DNA from: Mytilisepta virgata
Taxonomy: Eukaryota; Mollusca; Bivalvia; Mytilida; Mytilidae
Reading direction: 5' to 3'
Assembly: GCA_028015205.1 (NCBI GenBank)
Contig: CM051517.1
Coordinates: forward strand, 12,386,501 to 12,450,500
Length of the DNA: 64,000 bases
Position numbers and translations under genes: made by a program. Position 1 is the first letter of the stretch. Each line of letters opens with the position of its first letter. Shown piece after piece: positions 21,141-31,884 of the stretch. The notes beneath the pieces are model-generated. The model was not told the origin of the DNA. It saw nothing but the letters and a program-made list of their open reading frames with translations, and searched no databases.

Positions 21141-22578
21141 TTAGCTCACCTTTCCTAAAAGGAAATGTGAGCTTTTGCCATCACTTGGCGTCCGTCGTCG
21201 TCTGTCGTCGTCGTTAACAATTTTTCAAACATCTTCTCTGAAACTCCTAAATGGATTTGGATAAAACTTAGCATGATTGTTCCTTAAGGTATCCTGCACA
21301 AAGTTTATGCTTCGATTTTTGATCCGTCGAAAAACATGGCCACTGTTACTAAAAATAGAACATAGGGGTCAAACAACAGTTTTTCGAAAATATCTAAAAA
21401 ATCATTAGGTTACGGCAAATTCTGGCAGGTTGAAAGTGTTCAGCATGATGAGAGCTACCTGTGTGCTGATTTTCGTGAAAATCTGTCAACTGATGTTAGA
21501 GTTATTGACCTTTTTTGACATTTTGGGCTTTTTTTATGTTATTATGTCCCACATGTCCACCCTTACTTAAAATAGAACTCAGGGGTCAAAATGCTGTTTT
21601 TGCTATTTTTTCCTGAATTATAGAAAGAAAATGAAGATGAAAGCTACTTTCAAGGTAAACATCGCCCCTTTAAGGTGCCATTGAGTTGAATGGTGATGAT
21701 GAAAGTTTGTTTTGGACGGCCATTTTTAAAATGGCTGCCATTTTCCCCGCCATTTTTTACACTTGCTAGGATTTCAACAATATTTGGTTTTTAAAGTAAA
21801 CATGGTATCCTTAGTGAATGGTGATGATGAGATTTTTGGTATGGAGCATCTATGGAAGGTCCTTTGGGAAATTGCATAACTCATCATGGTCCGAGAAACA
21901 AAATGGCCGCCATGAGCATTTACAAGTTCTGACTGGTTGAAATGTAAACCTTCTTCTCCTTACAAACCGTAAAGCCAAATGAACTGATTTTTGATATAAA
22001 ACATCTATAGAAGGTCCTTTACAAAATTTGCATAAATCAACCTGGTCCGTGAAACAAAATGGCTGCCATGAGCATTTACATGTTCTGATTGGTCAAAATT
22101 TAAAGCTTCTTCTCCTCTGAAACCTTAAAGCCAAATGAACTGATTTTTGGAATGGAGCATCTATGGAAGGTCCTTTAGGACGTTTGCATAAATCTTTCCG
22201 GTCCGTGAAACAACTGAATGGCCGTCATGAGCATTTATATGTTCTGATTGGTCGAAATTTAAAATTTCTTCTCCTCTGAAACCGTAAAGCCAAATGAACT
22301 GATTTTTGGTATGGAGCATCTATGGAAGGTCCTTTACAAACTTTGCATAAATCTTTCTAGTCCGTGAAACAAAATTGCCACCAGAAATCTTCATATGTTC
22401 TGATCGGTCGAAATTTAAAACTTCTCCTCTGAAACCGTTTGGCCAGTTAACTTATACTTGGTATGAAGCATTTATAGAAGATCATTTACAAAGTTTCCAG
22501 AAATCAATCTAGTCTGTCAAATCAAAAGTTTGTGACTGCCAGGTGAGCGATACAGGCTCAGCCCACTGAGCCTCTTGT
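21141..22578 (+). mobile_element. Modular interspersed element, complete ends
   Basis: Starts TTAGCTCACCTTTCCTAAAA, in which a short terminal hairpin (CTTTCCTAAAAGGAAA) can form. Next come GCCATCACTTGGCGTCCGTC and a CGTCGTC tract. The second half has five modules of 150-170 bp with GAACTGATTTTTGGTATGGA, GCATCTATGGAAGGTCCTTT and AAACAAAATGGCCGCCATGA. The 3' end is CCAGGTGAGCGATACA, then the hairpin GGCTCAG-CCCA-CTGAGCC, then TCTTGT. Non-coding. It is one of the clearest full-length copies in the window. Confidence 0.75.
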
Positions 22579-22925
22579 ATTCTATTTTTTCGCCCCTTTA
22601 AGGTGCCTCCTAACTTGTTTCATTCCGTTTCGTTTCGTTTCCCAAATTACCAATAGTCAAATATTCAACTTGATTTCATATGTTCTCAGATTTCAAATTT
22701 ATACTTATGATTGCCAGGAATTCTTCCCGAAAATACTTCCGAGTAACATTGCAGACTAATACGAAGTGTTACATTTAAGCAGTTGGATAGAACTCATTTC
22801 TCAAGGTAGGCTTTTTATCAAATTTCCAAAAAATCCTTATATGTTAGGGGGCAACATTTCAAATTATATATGGAATGTAGTAAATCTAGAAAGGCAAAGT
22901 ACAGCAGATTTAAGAATGATACTAT
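22579..22925. other. Spacer before LINE fragment, no feature seen
   Basis: Contains CGCCCCTTTAAGGTGCC at about 22592, also present inside the preceding element at about 21664, and a TTCGTTTCGTTT run. Nothing else is recognised. Confidence 0.45.
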
Positions 22926-22929
22926 TGAA

Positions 22930-23405
22930 AAATTAGACTAAGTACTAATGATCTTAAACAATACTGCAAATTCATAAATGATTTAAGAACTAAAAAAAAA
23001 TGATTTCCCCTGACTTAGATGTCTTGCATGAACATTTTAAGAATTTACATAGTGCATGTAATAATAAATTTGAAAATAGAATGAAACAAATCGCCATTAT
23101 GCTATCTGAAAAGGAACAAAGTTATATTGTGTTCAATCAGTTAGGTAAAGGAAATTTCCTGTGCTACTGCATCATTGGAAAAATGGAAAGCAAAAGGTTT
23201 AGACCAAATATTGAAACGAAATATGGCAAACAAGTCTTATTACCTTGTTTATCAAAACTTTTCTTCTAGACATTATCCAGATTCATGGTCAAAAGGTTAC
23301 ATATCTCCTATATATAAATATGATGACCACATGGACCCTAATCACAATAACCAGCAATTTAGGCAAAATTTTTAACAATATTGTGAACTCCAGATTGGAT
23401 GATTT
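22930..23405 (+). pseudogene. LINE reverse-transcriptase fragment, frameshifted
   Basis: Three reading frames in succession give pieces of one LINE reverse transcriptase N-terminal region. From about 23000 it reads ISPDLDVLHEHFKNLHSACN then SEKEQS..VFNQLGKG. In the next frame it reads LPCLSKLF..RHYPDSWSKGYISPIYK with DPN. In a third frame it reads SNLGKIFNNIVNSRLDDFC. This matches the pattern P..W..G.I.PI.K.GD..DPNNYRGI...S.LGK.F..I...RL of non-LTR retrotransposons. At least two frameshifts are present and the catalytic core is missing. The sequence is cut at about 23405 by the repeat that follows. Confidence 0.8.
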
Positions 23406-23540
23406 TTGTCTCGTTTGCGACGAAAAGTCGCGAAGGCGAGATATAGGTATTACTTTCCGGCGGCGGAGTAAACTTTTTTAAAACTTTAATAAATTTGCAC
23501 ATGTAATACCTACAATTAAGATTCATGGTCCACTCTCTCT
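23406..23540. mobile_element. Truncated copy of the 4847-type element
   Basis: Begins GTCTCGTTTGCGACGAAAAG and matches the left end of the element at 4847, including the GACGAAAAGTCGC stem, the GGCGAGATATAGGTATTACT text and the AATACCTACAATTA module. It fades out after about 135 bp. It directly abuts the LINE fragment. Confidence 0.65.
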
Positions 23541-24190
23541 GGAATTTGACCTCAATTGAATTCATATCGTTCTGTGTTTTTTGTTATTATAATCGGATGT
23601 TTCCACAAAATCGAATCATATTAACCATATATAAAAACCCGTTAATACTACATTATGAAGCAAATAACCCAGCTTGATATGACAATCGCGATTGTCTTCG
23701 GATTTATGCCAATCCAAGTATCGTGTTAGATTATAAAAGGGACGTGCTATAGTCTAAAATCAGTCAAAATCCTAAAAAATCCTTATCCATGGCCTTTTGG
23801 AAGGATGACCGGAATATTTGCCTCACCTTTAGAAAGTGGCAAGCTACGCCACTGCACTGCAACCCGTTTCAGCTATTCGGGAGAGGTTCCAAGTGAAAGT
23901 ACTATTTGTATTCCACTTACAATAGATGAAGAAACGGGTGGATGGCAAGTGCTCGTAATAGGTTGCATGACATGTCCTTGAGCTAGGTGGATCAACATAT
24001 AAAAAAGAAAGAAAAATCGACTTAAAAAACTTTAATCTATGGTTATTTATGTTCTTTCTCACTTGTGGTCATTATCCAGTTTAGAGATATAGATGTACCA
24101 ATACATTGTATATGAATTGGGATTCATATATAAGCAATGTAAAATTTAAAAGTCACCATTGCAAACCTCTGTATGGATCATACTTACCTA
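23541..24190. other. Intergenic, no feature seen
   Basis: AT-rich sequence without a recognisable gene or repeat module. Short open frames here have no family resemblance. Confidence 0.5.
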
Positions 24191-24324
24191 ATGCATCCAC
24201 AGGGGCTCGTTACAATTGACACAGCATGTCATCTGTGACTGATCCGTCCCCGGTATTATAGATCGCGGCCGGATCAGTCACCGATGACATACTGTGTCAA
24301 TTGTAACAAGCCCCTGTGATGCAT
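24191..24324. repeat. Long hairpin, ~54-bp arms, 25-nt loop
   Basis: Left arm 24191-24245 starts ATGCATCCACAGGGGCTCG. Right arm 24271-24324 ends AGCCCCTGTGATGCAT. The arms pair almost throughout, with a few mismatches and one unpaired base. They contain TTACAATTGACACAG and GTGACTGATCC. The loop includes CGGTATTATAGATCGCGG. It is probably a small fold-back element or a recombination relic and encodes nothing. Confidence 0.85.
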
Positions 24325-24419
24325 CTTAAGTGATTTTAATGATCCAGTCTACTACACACAATTCCTGAGGTATGACATAAAAATTTCCCAAAGTCAATGA
24401 AACATGAATCTTAGGTATT

Positions 24420-24660
24420 TATATATTTATATTCAGGACAATATTTTAGCTGTACAAATCAAAATTGAAGGTCAAGGGTAAAGGTCATTGATTCTGTCAA
24501 TAGCAACCGATGAAAAATTACCTTGCAACCATATATATGTATGTTCAGGACCCTATATTTTAGTTGCACAAATCAAAATAGAAGGTCAGGGGTCAGGGTC
24601 ATTTATACTGTCCACAGCAGTTGATGAAAAAGCAACTAGCAACCATTTACACTGAAACTC
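24420..24660. repeat. Two ~115-bp modules akin to those at 15.8-16.1 kb
   Basis: Two tandem copies share AGGACCCTATATTTTAG, CAAATCAAAATAGAAGGTC and AGCAACCATATA. The text is clearly related to the modules in the element at 14979-16228, so this is a fragment of that family without its ends. Confidence 0.6.
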
Positions 24661-26046
24661 GGTTGTGTCGAAGTGCAGGTGACTTAAAGAAATATTTGAC
24701 TAGTTCAGTGCTTCAAATCATCCGTATTCAGTTTTGATTTAATCCAGACACACAAATGTCCTTTTTGAATGTGATAAAAAAAAATGTGCATTCGACTCGA
24801 GCATGTTAAAATAAAAAGTTGAATATTTTTGGAATTAATGGAATTAATGGGTAAAAAGTTGGGTCCGGTCAGCAACTTTGACATACAATTAATAGCTTTT
24901 CTAAAAAGCTAGCCGTCTCTTAGCTTTTTATTATTAAAGAGTATTATTTTTTATGTATTATTAAGTGTTCGTAATATCATCACATTAAACTTTCACTTAT
25001 TATACCTTTCAATCGATATATAACTTCATATTTTTTTTAAGTCTGTGTCTTGATGGCTTCTTTTGGGCTGCCTTTTTTTTACTAAAGGATATTCAAAGAG
25101 TTTATTTTTTTAATTGCCATACAGATATATATAATAGCCTTTATCTTTAAAGTTAACTTCTGAGACGTAAGGGGTAACATTTGACGATATCTATGACAAT
25201 ATTTATGTTGTGAAATGTATGATTGTGGTAAAATTTGAGAAATTTAACAATCATACATGTAAATACAATAAGGCTATTAATAAAAAGTACAAAGACTAGT
25301 ATACATGTACTGAGTTAAATCAAGTTTTCAGCTCTTTCATATGAAAGACAAATCAGTGATCTTCCCCTCGTTGGGTTAGTCAATCAGATCTATAGTTATT
25401 CTTATTCCAAATGAATGAATATTTTATTGGTCTAGAAATAATGAAATCGTGTTAATTGAGTCAAGTTTTGTGGAAATGAAGAAAGTACTAAAATAAAGAG
25501 TCCAAATCCGACACGTTGCAGGATTAGAAGACATTTACTAGGTTTCAATTTTCTAAACCAATCAACGTACTTGATTCATCTTTAGTCGGTATTATCTTCC
25601 AATCAGGTAGAAGATAGCACTCATTACGCAGACTGTCCACCATTCAACTCTTAATACCGTCTCCGAAGAGACGGTAACGATGAGACGGTAATCAATGGTA
25701 TTCTGAGTATTCGACACAAACATGTTTGACTATAATATATTCAGGACTGTATGTTTGAGTTACATAGTCCAAGTTGACAATCAAAATTATTGAATTGATC
25801 CACCACTCATGTAAAATTTTGAATAGAAATACAAAATATTTATAAATATATCATAAATAATTGTTATAAAAATAAATAAAAATACCCACTTAAGAACTAG
25901 TGTAACATTTTGAACATCTTCAGTTTCGTATGCAGAAGGGACTTCCGGTTATGTATTTTCTTAAAATAAAAGTTAACGAGTAGCGGGAGTAGTCGTAAAC
26001 GACAGCTAACCGCCTCTCCCGTATGTTCACCTTTTTGAACATGCAG
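24661..26046. other. Intergenic, no gene supported
   Basis: AT-rich stretch. A short direct repeat GAGACGGTAA lies at about 25668 and 25682. No coding frame or element boundary could be supported. Confidence 0.5.
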
Positions 26047-26515
26047 TGTCTTAGAACTGGACCTTAAAGCAAAACTTAACCAGAGTCACTCATGCATAAT
26101 ATGTAGGTTAGGGTGATCCCATTTTCATATGGCACCTTCGTCAGTTATTTTCCAAGTTGCATCCACTGGTGAATAGTATACCTATATGACGTACAATGTC
26201 TTAGAACTGGACCTTAACGCAATACTTAACCAGAATCAGTCGAGCATAAAATGTAGGCCAGGGTGATCGAATTTTTATAGGAACCTTTGTTATTTTCAAA
26301 TACGCATCCACTGGTGAAATATTATACCTATATGACTTACAGTGTCTTAGAACAGAACCTTCACGCAAAACTTAACCACAATCACTCATGCATAAAATGT
26401 ATGTCAGGGTGATCCAATTTTAACACAGACCTTTGTTATTTTCAAAGACGCATCCACTGGTGAAATAATATACCGATATGACTTACAGTGTCTTAGAACT
26501 GAACCTTTATAAGGT
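26047..26515. repeat. Tandem array, ~147-bp unit, about 3 copies
   Basis: Units begin TGTCTTAGAACTGGACCTTA and include CAAAACTTAACCAGAATCAC, AGGGTGATCCAATTTT and GCATCCACTGGTGAA. Landmarks at 26047, 26197, 26343 and 26489 give spacings of 150, 146 and 146 bp. The array is followed by a short GACG tetranucleotide tract at about 26516-26542. Confidence 0.8.
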
Positions 26516-26767
26516 TGGACGGACTGACGGACGGACGGACGAACCAAACGCTATACTGTGAATTCATTTATTTTCGTGGATTTGGGAAAAAGACATATTC
26601 GTGCATGGATAATAACTTATTTTGTCAAAAACACAAAAGACCGGGATTGTTTTAGATAAATTGGTCCAAAGTAACTAAACTTTCAGCCCTTTAACAGCTT
26701 GCGCAAAAAAAACTCTATAAAAATTGTTAGAATTGTTCCTAAGGATAGTTAAATCTTTATCAAAATG

Positions 26768-27086
26768 CTACCTCCTCAGAACCAAACTGTATACATGTAT
26801 TTGAATAACATGACATTACCGGCTAAGAACCAAAAGGTATTTGGTAAAAAAAATCGTTATAACCTGCTCAGAACCAAACCACATAATATCTTAATACATT
26901 ACCTGCTCAGAAGCAAAATATGTTTGGTAAAATTCGTTATTACCTCCTCAGAACCAAACTATGTAATAGATTAATACGACATTACCTGCTCGGAACGAAA
27001 GAATATATGTTTAAATTCGTTAATACCTCCTCAGAACCATCCCGTATACATTTAATAGATTAATATGACATTACCCGCTCAGAACA
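26768..27086. repeat. Degenerate short tandem array, ~30-55 bp units
   Basis: Eight variants of TTACCTCCTCAGAACCAAAC at about 26769, 26818, 26872, 26901, 26942, 26984, 27027 and 27073. CCTCCTC and CCTGCTC versions tend to alternate, and TTTGGTAAAATTCGTTA or GATTAATACGACA lie between them. The open frame across it is a product of the repeat. It abuts the retroelement remnant at 27087. Confidence 0.65.
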
Positions 27087-27318
27087 TCCATAAAACTTTA
27101 ATAAGGATGACTCCAACTTAGGAGCAACATACCCCTGTCTGAGCAACTTTTCTGTCAGGAGCCGGGCTCTGTCCAGGGAGTCAATGTATATGTCACAACC
27201 TCTGGGTAACGTACGAGTTGTGAAATAAATACTCTATACGCCGGCGCTTCTGGAATGTTGCCGCTCAAAATGGGAAGTTGACGATTGGACAGTCAAAGTC
27301 ATCCCGTTTTGTATTCAG
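27087..27318 (-). pseudogene. Retroelement protein remnant, minus strand
   Basis: The minus strand gives, with two frame changes, KRDDFDCPIVNFPF, then SGNIPEAPAYRVFISQLVRY, then RGCDIYIDSLDRARLLTEKL and RQGYVAPKLESSLLKFYG. I recognise this as a protein block found at the C-terminal side of reverse transcriptases in many invertebrate genomes (KRDDF.F.IVNFPF...NIP..PAYGVYISQLIRY..AC). I cannot assign the clade. A TGA and frameshifts show it is dead. No catalytic core is visible nearby. Confidence 0.7.
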
Positions 27319-28179
27319 TATTCCTCTGTACAATGTCCCGTAATAATGCAAAATTAACTTTATATTTATAATTTAGGAATGACATTTTTTGGGTGTATAC
27401 GGTTTGGGTAATAATGTCCAACCATAAGACACGAATGTAACCTTACAAACAGAACAATCAAAATAAGGATGATTAAAATTGCCGTCAAAAGCTAAGAAAT
27501 GATTGGATAAATAAAGTTTATCAATGGTCATCTGAAACTCAATCACCAGCTTAGCAACTCCTTTAATGAATCAGTTCGTATTAATCTAGGATGTTACCTG
27601 AAAGCCTTTTCGGGAATCATGCCTTTTTGTAATTTTGGAATCTGAAGACCATATGAATTCATGTTGAATATTTACTGATTTTCCTTAATTACTTGCATTT
27701 ATGATCTATTTGGAACTTTTGCAACAAGATTATTGCTACGGACGTTTGAATTTGTATTTATATCGTAAATTTGATCAATGTGTCTTAGGTGTATATGCTT
27801 ATAAAAAATGACATAAATGTATCTATAATGAAATCTATATGACTACTTCAATATCAAAATTCCAATTATAAATATTTTTTTTATTGTAAATGGAACTTGC
27901 AAAATTTTGTTCATAAATGGACATAAATATATGAATAAATAAAGTAAAATCGCTGGATATAAAGTAAAATAAAAATGCTTGTTAAAAATGACAATTGTTA
28001 TTTTTGTTTTGCTACTTCAAATTAATTTATAAAGTTAAAAATTCGCATCCATCTATTTTGAAAATATTTGAGCAGAGGGGGGATTTTGATTTTGATCATC
28101 TTTATCAAACTCTGATGTTCTCAGGTGACGGAACAACTGTTACTGATGACCAATTTATATATAAATAAATAAAAAGATA
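27319..28179. other. Intergenic, no feature seen
   Basis: AT-rich sequence. No repeat module or coding signal that I can support. Confidence 0.5.
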
Positions 28180-28540
28180 GGGCCACACCAAATTGATTTT
28201 TAGTTCTTGGGATTTGACCACTCCGATTTTCGGACTTTGTGAATTTTAAGAAATTTTGCCGCTTCATTTTCAAAAATGCTGAAAATTCCCCTCAAATTCT
28301 TCATTTTGCAAGAAATTAAAAATAAAAGTGTATGCCCGCTCCCCAAATTTGGTAAAATATAAGGATTTTCTATTCTTTTTGCAATATTTTAGTTAAAAAA
28401 AATTGTGCCGCACGTAAATTTGATCTTCGCCTAAAAAAAAAATAGTCCTAAAAGAAAAAAAAATTAAAAGATTTCGCTCGCTCGCACCAATTTTTGCCGT
28501 AAAAACACCAAAGAACCAACAATCAAATTTGATGTGGCCT
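28180..28540. mobile_element. Small MITE-like element, ~30-bp imperfect TIRs
   Basis: The left end GGGCCACACCAAATTGATTT (28180) and the right end complement AGGCCACATCAAATTTGATT (ending 28540) pair as imperfect inverted repeats. Both continue into GTTCTTGG or GTTCTTTGG. The interior is AT-rich with TTTCGCTCGCTCGCACC near the right end. A half copy of the right end occurs in every tandem unit further on (first at about 32320-32395, with ATCGCTTGCTCGCACC and GGCATGGCCTT). Non-coding. Confidence 0.7.
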
Positions 28541-28892
28541 AAGATAATATAAGAAACCTTAATGAAGATACTGCCTTCCGGGTTTATTATCTAGAACCAG
28601 ACAGCAGTATATATACAGCAGGAAAATATCGAGGTTGTCCGAGTCACTAAGAAAACTTTCTTTTTCTTATTAACAAATGTTATGAATTTTTATGTAGAAC
28701 CTGAAAAATTAAGGCTATTTTTCATCGAAACGCCATATAAGAATTTAATTTTCAGTCGGACTTTAGTAAAATTGCTCATGAAATGTTTCTATGGTATAAT
28801 CAAGTCTGTTTCCATGGTCAATTTCAATTCATTTTATTATTTTTTTTTTGGTGCTTGAAGCACTGCCTGTATTTTGCAATATATACATGTAT
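28541..28892. other. Intergenic, no feature seen
   Basis: AT-rich spacer between two inverted-repeat elements. It contains TATA-type microsatellite text just before 28893. Confidence 0.5.
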
Positions 28893-29605
28893 ATATGGCA
28901 CGCCGTTTTTATATTTATTCAAATTCCAAGATATCTTATTTATTTAACAAGATATCTTATTAAGTATTAAGATATCTTTAATTTTTATTAGTTAATAAGA
29001 TATCTCTATAAGTTTATAAGATATCTCTATAAGTTAATAAGATATCTCTATTAGTTAATACTAGTTAATCTTATAAACTTATAAAGATATCTTATAAACT
29101 AATAGAGATATCTTATAAACTTATAGAGATATCTTATTAAGTATTAAGATATATTTAATTTTTATAAGATATCTTATTTAATTTGAAAATAAATAAGATA
29201 TCTCTATAAGTTAATAAGATATCTCTATTAGTTAATACGATATCTCTATTAGTTAATAAGATATCTTACTTCTTTATAAAGATATCTTTTAAACACATAC
29301 TTTATTAGATATCTTATAAAGTTTATAAGATATCTTATAAACTAATAGAGATATCTTATTAACTTATAGAGATATCTTATAACCAGTTAAATAAGATATC
29401 TCTATAAGTTAATAAGATATCTCTATAAGTTTATAAGATATCTCTATTTGTTTATAAGATATCTCTATTAATTTATAAGATATCTCTATTAATTTATAAG
29501 ATATCTCAATTAGTTTATAAGATATCTCAATTAGTTTATAAGATATCTTATTTAACTAAATAAGATATCTCGAAATTGAATAAATATAACAACGGCGTGC
29601 CATAT
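28893..29605. mobile_element. GATATC-rich fold-back element
   Basis: The terminal inverted repeats are 30 bp (28893-28922 and 29576-29605) and match at 29 of 30 positions, with ATATGGCACGCCGTT outermost. The interior is almost entirely built from units of about 20 bp such as TTAGTTTATAAGATATCTCT. By my count it has 28 GATATC sites in about 650 bp. Because each unit is centred on a palindrome and the units run in both orientations, the element can fold at many scales. It has no protein. It may be a MITE whose interior expanded as a palindromic satellite. Confidence 0.85.
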
Positions 29606-30102
29606 GTATATGAATATTATTAACTGTCTATTGGTTAAAAAATCAATGCCAGTTAAAGTAAAAAAAAATGAAAATGTAGTTCAACCATTGCCAGTGAGTA
29701 ACATCAGGTGAGATGTCCCCAAGAACCTAGTCTCATTTTTTTAGAAACTTTGTATCGACCAATAAATTCTTTACGACGGCTGTAAAATTTTGGAGCAAAG
29801 AAATCAACAACAAGTGAACATAACACTGTCTTAGTAGACCTCGCTTTGCAGAGAAAGTCGTCGTATATATCATATCACAGTAAGGGGTGCAAATATGAAA
29901 TCATGGAATCCTCTAAAACTTGCTATTTCTCCAAATGACTTGAACACTTTGAATTTATACTGACCTCCCTAATACTGCCGATTTCTATTAACCATTTAAC
30001 CCTTTATGGGAATGTTATTCAATTCTGAGTATTTCGTTTAATAGAGCGGTATTGTCCCACCAATAGCTATGAGAGGCTTATTGCTAGTTTTACAGTTAAA
30101 TC
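29606..30102. other. Left flank of the macro-array, no gene seen
   Basis: Unique-looking sequence up to the point where the tandem units begin. It ends TTTTACAGTTAAATC just before the shared ACAACTGT. No coding region is supported. Confidence 0.5.
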
Positions 30103-30932
30103 ACAACTGTATTGACTTTTACAGTATGTTTTTTACACCAGAGCGTCCGGATCTATAAGAGGAAAGTTACATGTGTCTATAAAATTGTTTAACCCTACCA
30201 CTCCAAGGTGTCCGTTCAATGTTTGATTTTTGTGCTCTTTTATATTATTTTTGGCTGTTGGTCTGTGGATTGGATGGCGTTATACTTGATTTGGTATTCA
30301 TTGTCGACCTTTCCTATTGTCCGTTTTGTTGATTATTTCCAATTATTTTTATCGTAAAATTTATTTAAATTTAAGTATATATTTGACATTGATAAATTTT
30401 TATGTTATCTTAATTGCTAGGTTAAATAAATAATTTCAACATAGATTCATGATTTTTTGAAAACCAAACGGATATATTTTAGATACAGGGACAAATAAGC
30501 CTTGGAGATTTTATTTCAATATTTGTTGTATTGTGAAGTGAAAATACAAACATTTCCACACGAATATATTAAGGTAGGTGTTTTGTCCTCTATTTTGATA
30601 GTATTAAGAAAAATTGCAAAATGACCATTACTCGATAATACTACATTTACAACACTTCATTTCTGTTTAGTTTGCTATGTGTTTTTGTATTTTTTCTATT
30701 ATCTTGGTGGTATCTGTTTGTCCCGCTACTGTTCTCACAAATTCGCCTTGTCTTTGAAGTCGGGTTATGTGGTCTTATGGCTTTGGCATTCTTTTACGAG
30801 TATTAATAAAGCCCTGTTTATACTCTAGCCAACTTAAACTCTTTAAATGAGTATCACCTTCACGCAGCGAATAGGATATCATATTAGTATACATGTATAT
30901 AAAATTCATGCATTTTACATATTACATTTTGT

Positions 30933-31085
30933 GTCTGGTCGACTGGAGAGGTAAATGCGCGTAAACGAAAAATTCAAAATTTGCGCAAACTTAAAAGTCA
31001 AATGGTCAGATTCAATGGATTATTTTGAAATTTTAAAGCTTTATCACACTACATTGATACAAAAATCAAGGTTTGAAATATCGTT
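30933..31085. repeat. Internal direct repeat, copy a
   Basis: TGTCTGGTCGACTGGAGAGG, GTAAATGCGCGTAAACGAA, GATTCAATGGATTATTTTGA and AAATCAAGGTTTGAAATATC recur in copy b at 32433-32554 about 1.5 kb later, with a ~30-bp deletion there. The uninterrupted GATTCAATGGATT in this copy gives the likely state before the 6.3-kb segment entered copy b. The pair is present in every unit. Confidence 0.75.
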
Positions 31086-31613
31086 TAGGCCACGCAAAAT
31101 TAATTACTTGTTCGTCTGACCACCCGCATGTTTAAAACGATCGGTAAAAAAAAAAACTTTTTTTCTGCCGCCCGCATCCAGCACGGAAACACCCGCATCA
31201 GATTCCGGATTTTGTAACAAAAACCTTAAATCACTTGAGCGTTTAGATGAAGCCGTCAGTACGCGATATTTGAGTGCAAAAATGAGTAACAAATCACACG
31301 CCATCGAGTATATTTTGTGGTCTATGTTGTTTCCCAAGTCTGGGTTTTCCAACTTAACATGACCAGTCAATGTGATCTCGACGATATATTCATTGACCTA
31401 TTCAAAACAATACAAGAATATTCGTCTTGCAATGATTTGAACTTTGATATGATAACGATCAGTAAAAGCACTTAGACGAGGTGTAACCCTCTCTACCGAG
31501 GGAATGTCGCTCTCACGAGGGGAAAATTTCAAGTGATAAAAAATAAAATTATTAAATTTTGACTTTTATTATTCTAAAGAGTAAAATTCTTCAATTCCTT
31601 CCAAAGAAAAATA

Positions 31614-31884
31614 GGAGCCTCGGTGGCCGAGTGGTCTAGGTAGTTCGTCACGACTACTAATGATCACTAGCCTGTCAACACTAAGGTTGTGAGTTCGAAT
31701 CTCACCTGTGGCAGAGTCTCTTCGACTGCGATCTAAAATTGACAAGGATTGCTAATTTTCCTACCGAAGGTCGGTGGTTCTCTCCGGGTACTCCGGCTTC
31801 CTCCGCCAATAAAAACTTGCCGCCGCAAAATAGCCAAAAGTGCTGAAAACGTCATAAAACCCCAACTAAACAAACAAAACCAAA
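31614..31884 (+). mobile_element. tRNA-derived SINE, unit 1
   Basis: The head is tRNA-like, with box A TGGCCGAGTGG at 31624 and box B GAGTTCGAATCTC at 31691. Their spacing of about 68 nt fits a tRNA of the leucine/serine type. The body has GGTCGGTGGTTCTCTCCGGG, ACTCCGGCTTCCTCCGCCAA and AAATAGCCAAAAGTGCTGAA, which I recognise as a conserved central domain of metazoan, including molluscan, SINEs. The tail ends in CAAACAAAACC repeats. Both RNA polymerase III boxes look intact. It is not a functional tRNA gene, because the acceptor stem does not pair well. Confidence 0.8.

Noticed and set aside
26516..26542. GACG tetranucleotide tract
   Set aside because: A short simple repeat with no further structure.
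31104..31370. Minus-strand open frame of 88 codons, repeated in all five macro-units (also 34995, 45164, 55332, 59223)
   Set aside because: The copies are identical by duplication, so their conservation says nothing. I see no domain, and the frame crosses an A/T run that codes for KKVFFF.
31624..31703. Possible tRNA gene
   Set aside because: The A and B boxes are good, but the head is fused to a SINE body and tail and the acceptor ends do not pair. It is a SINE.
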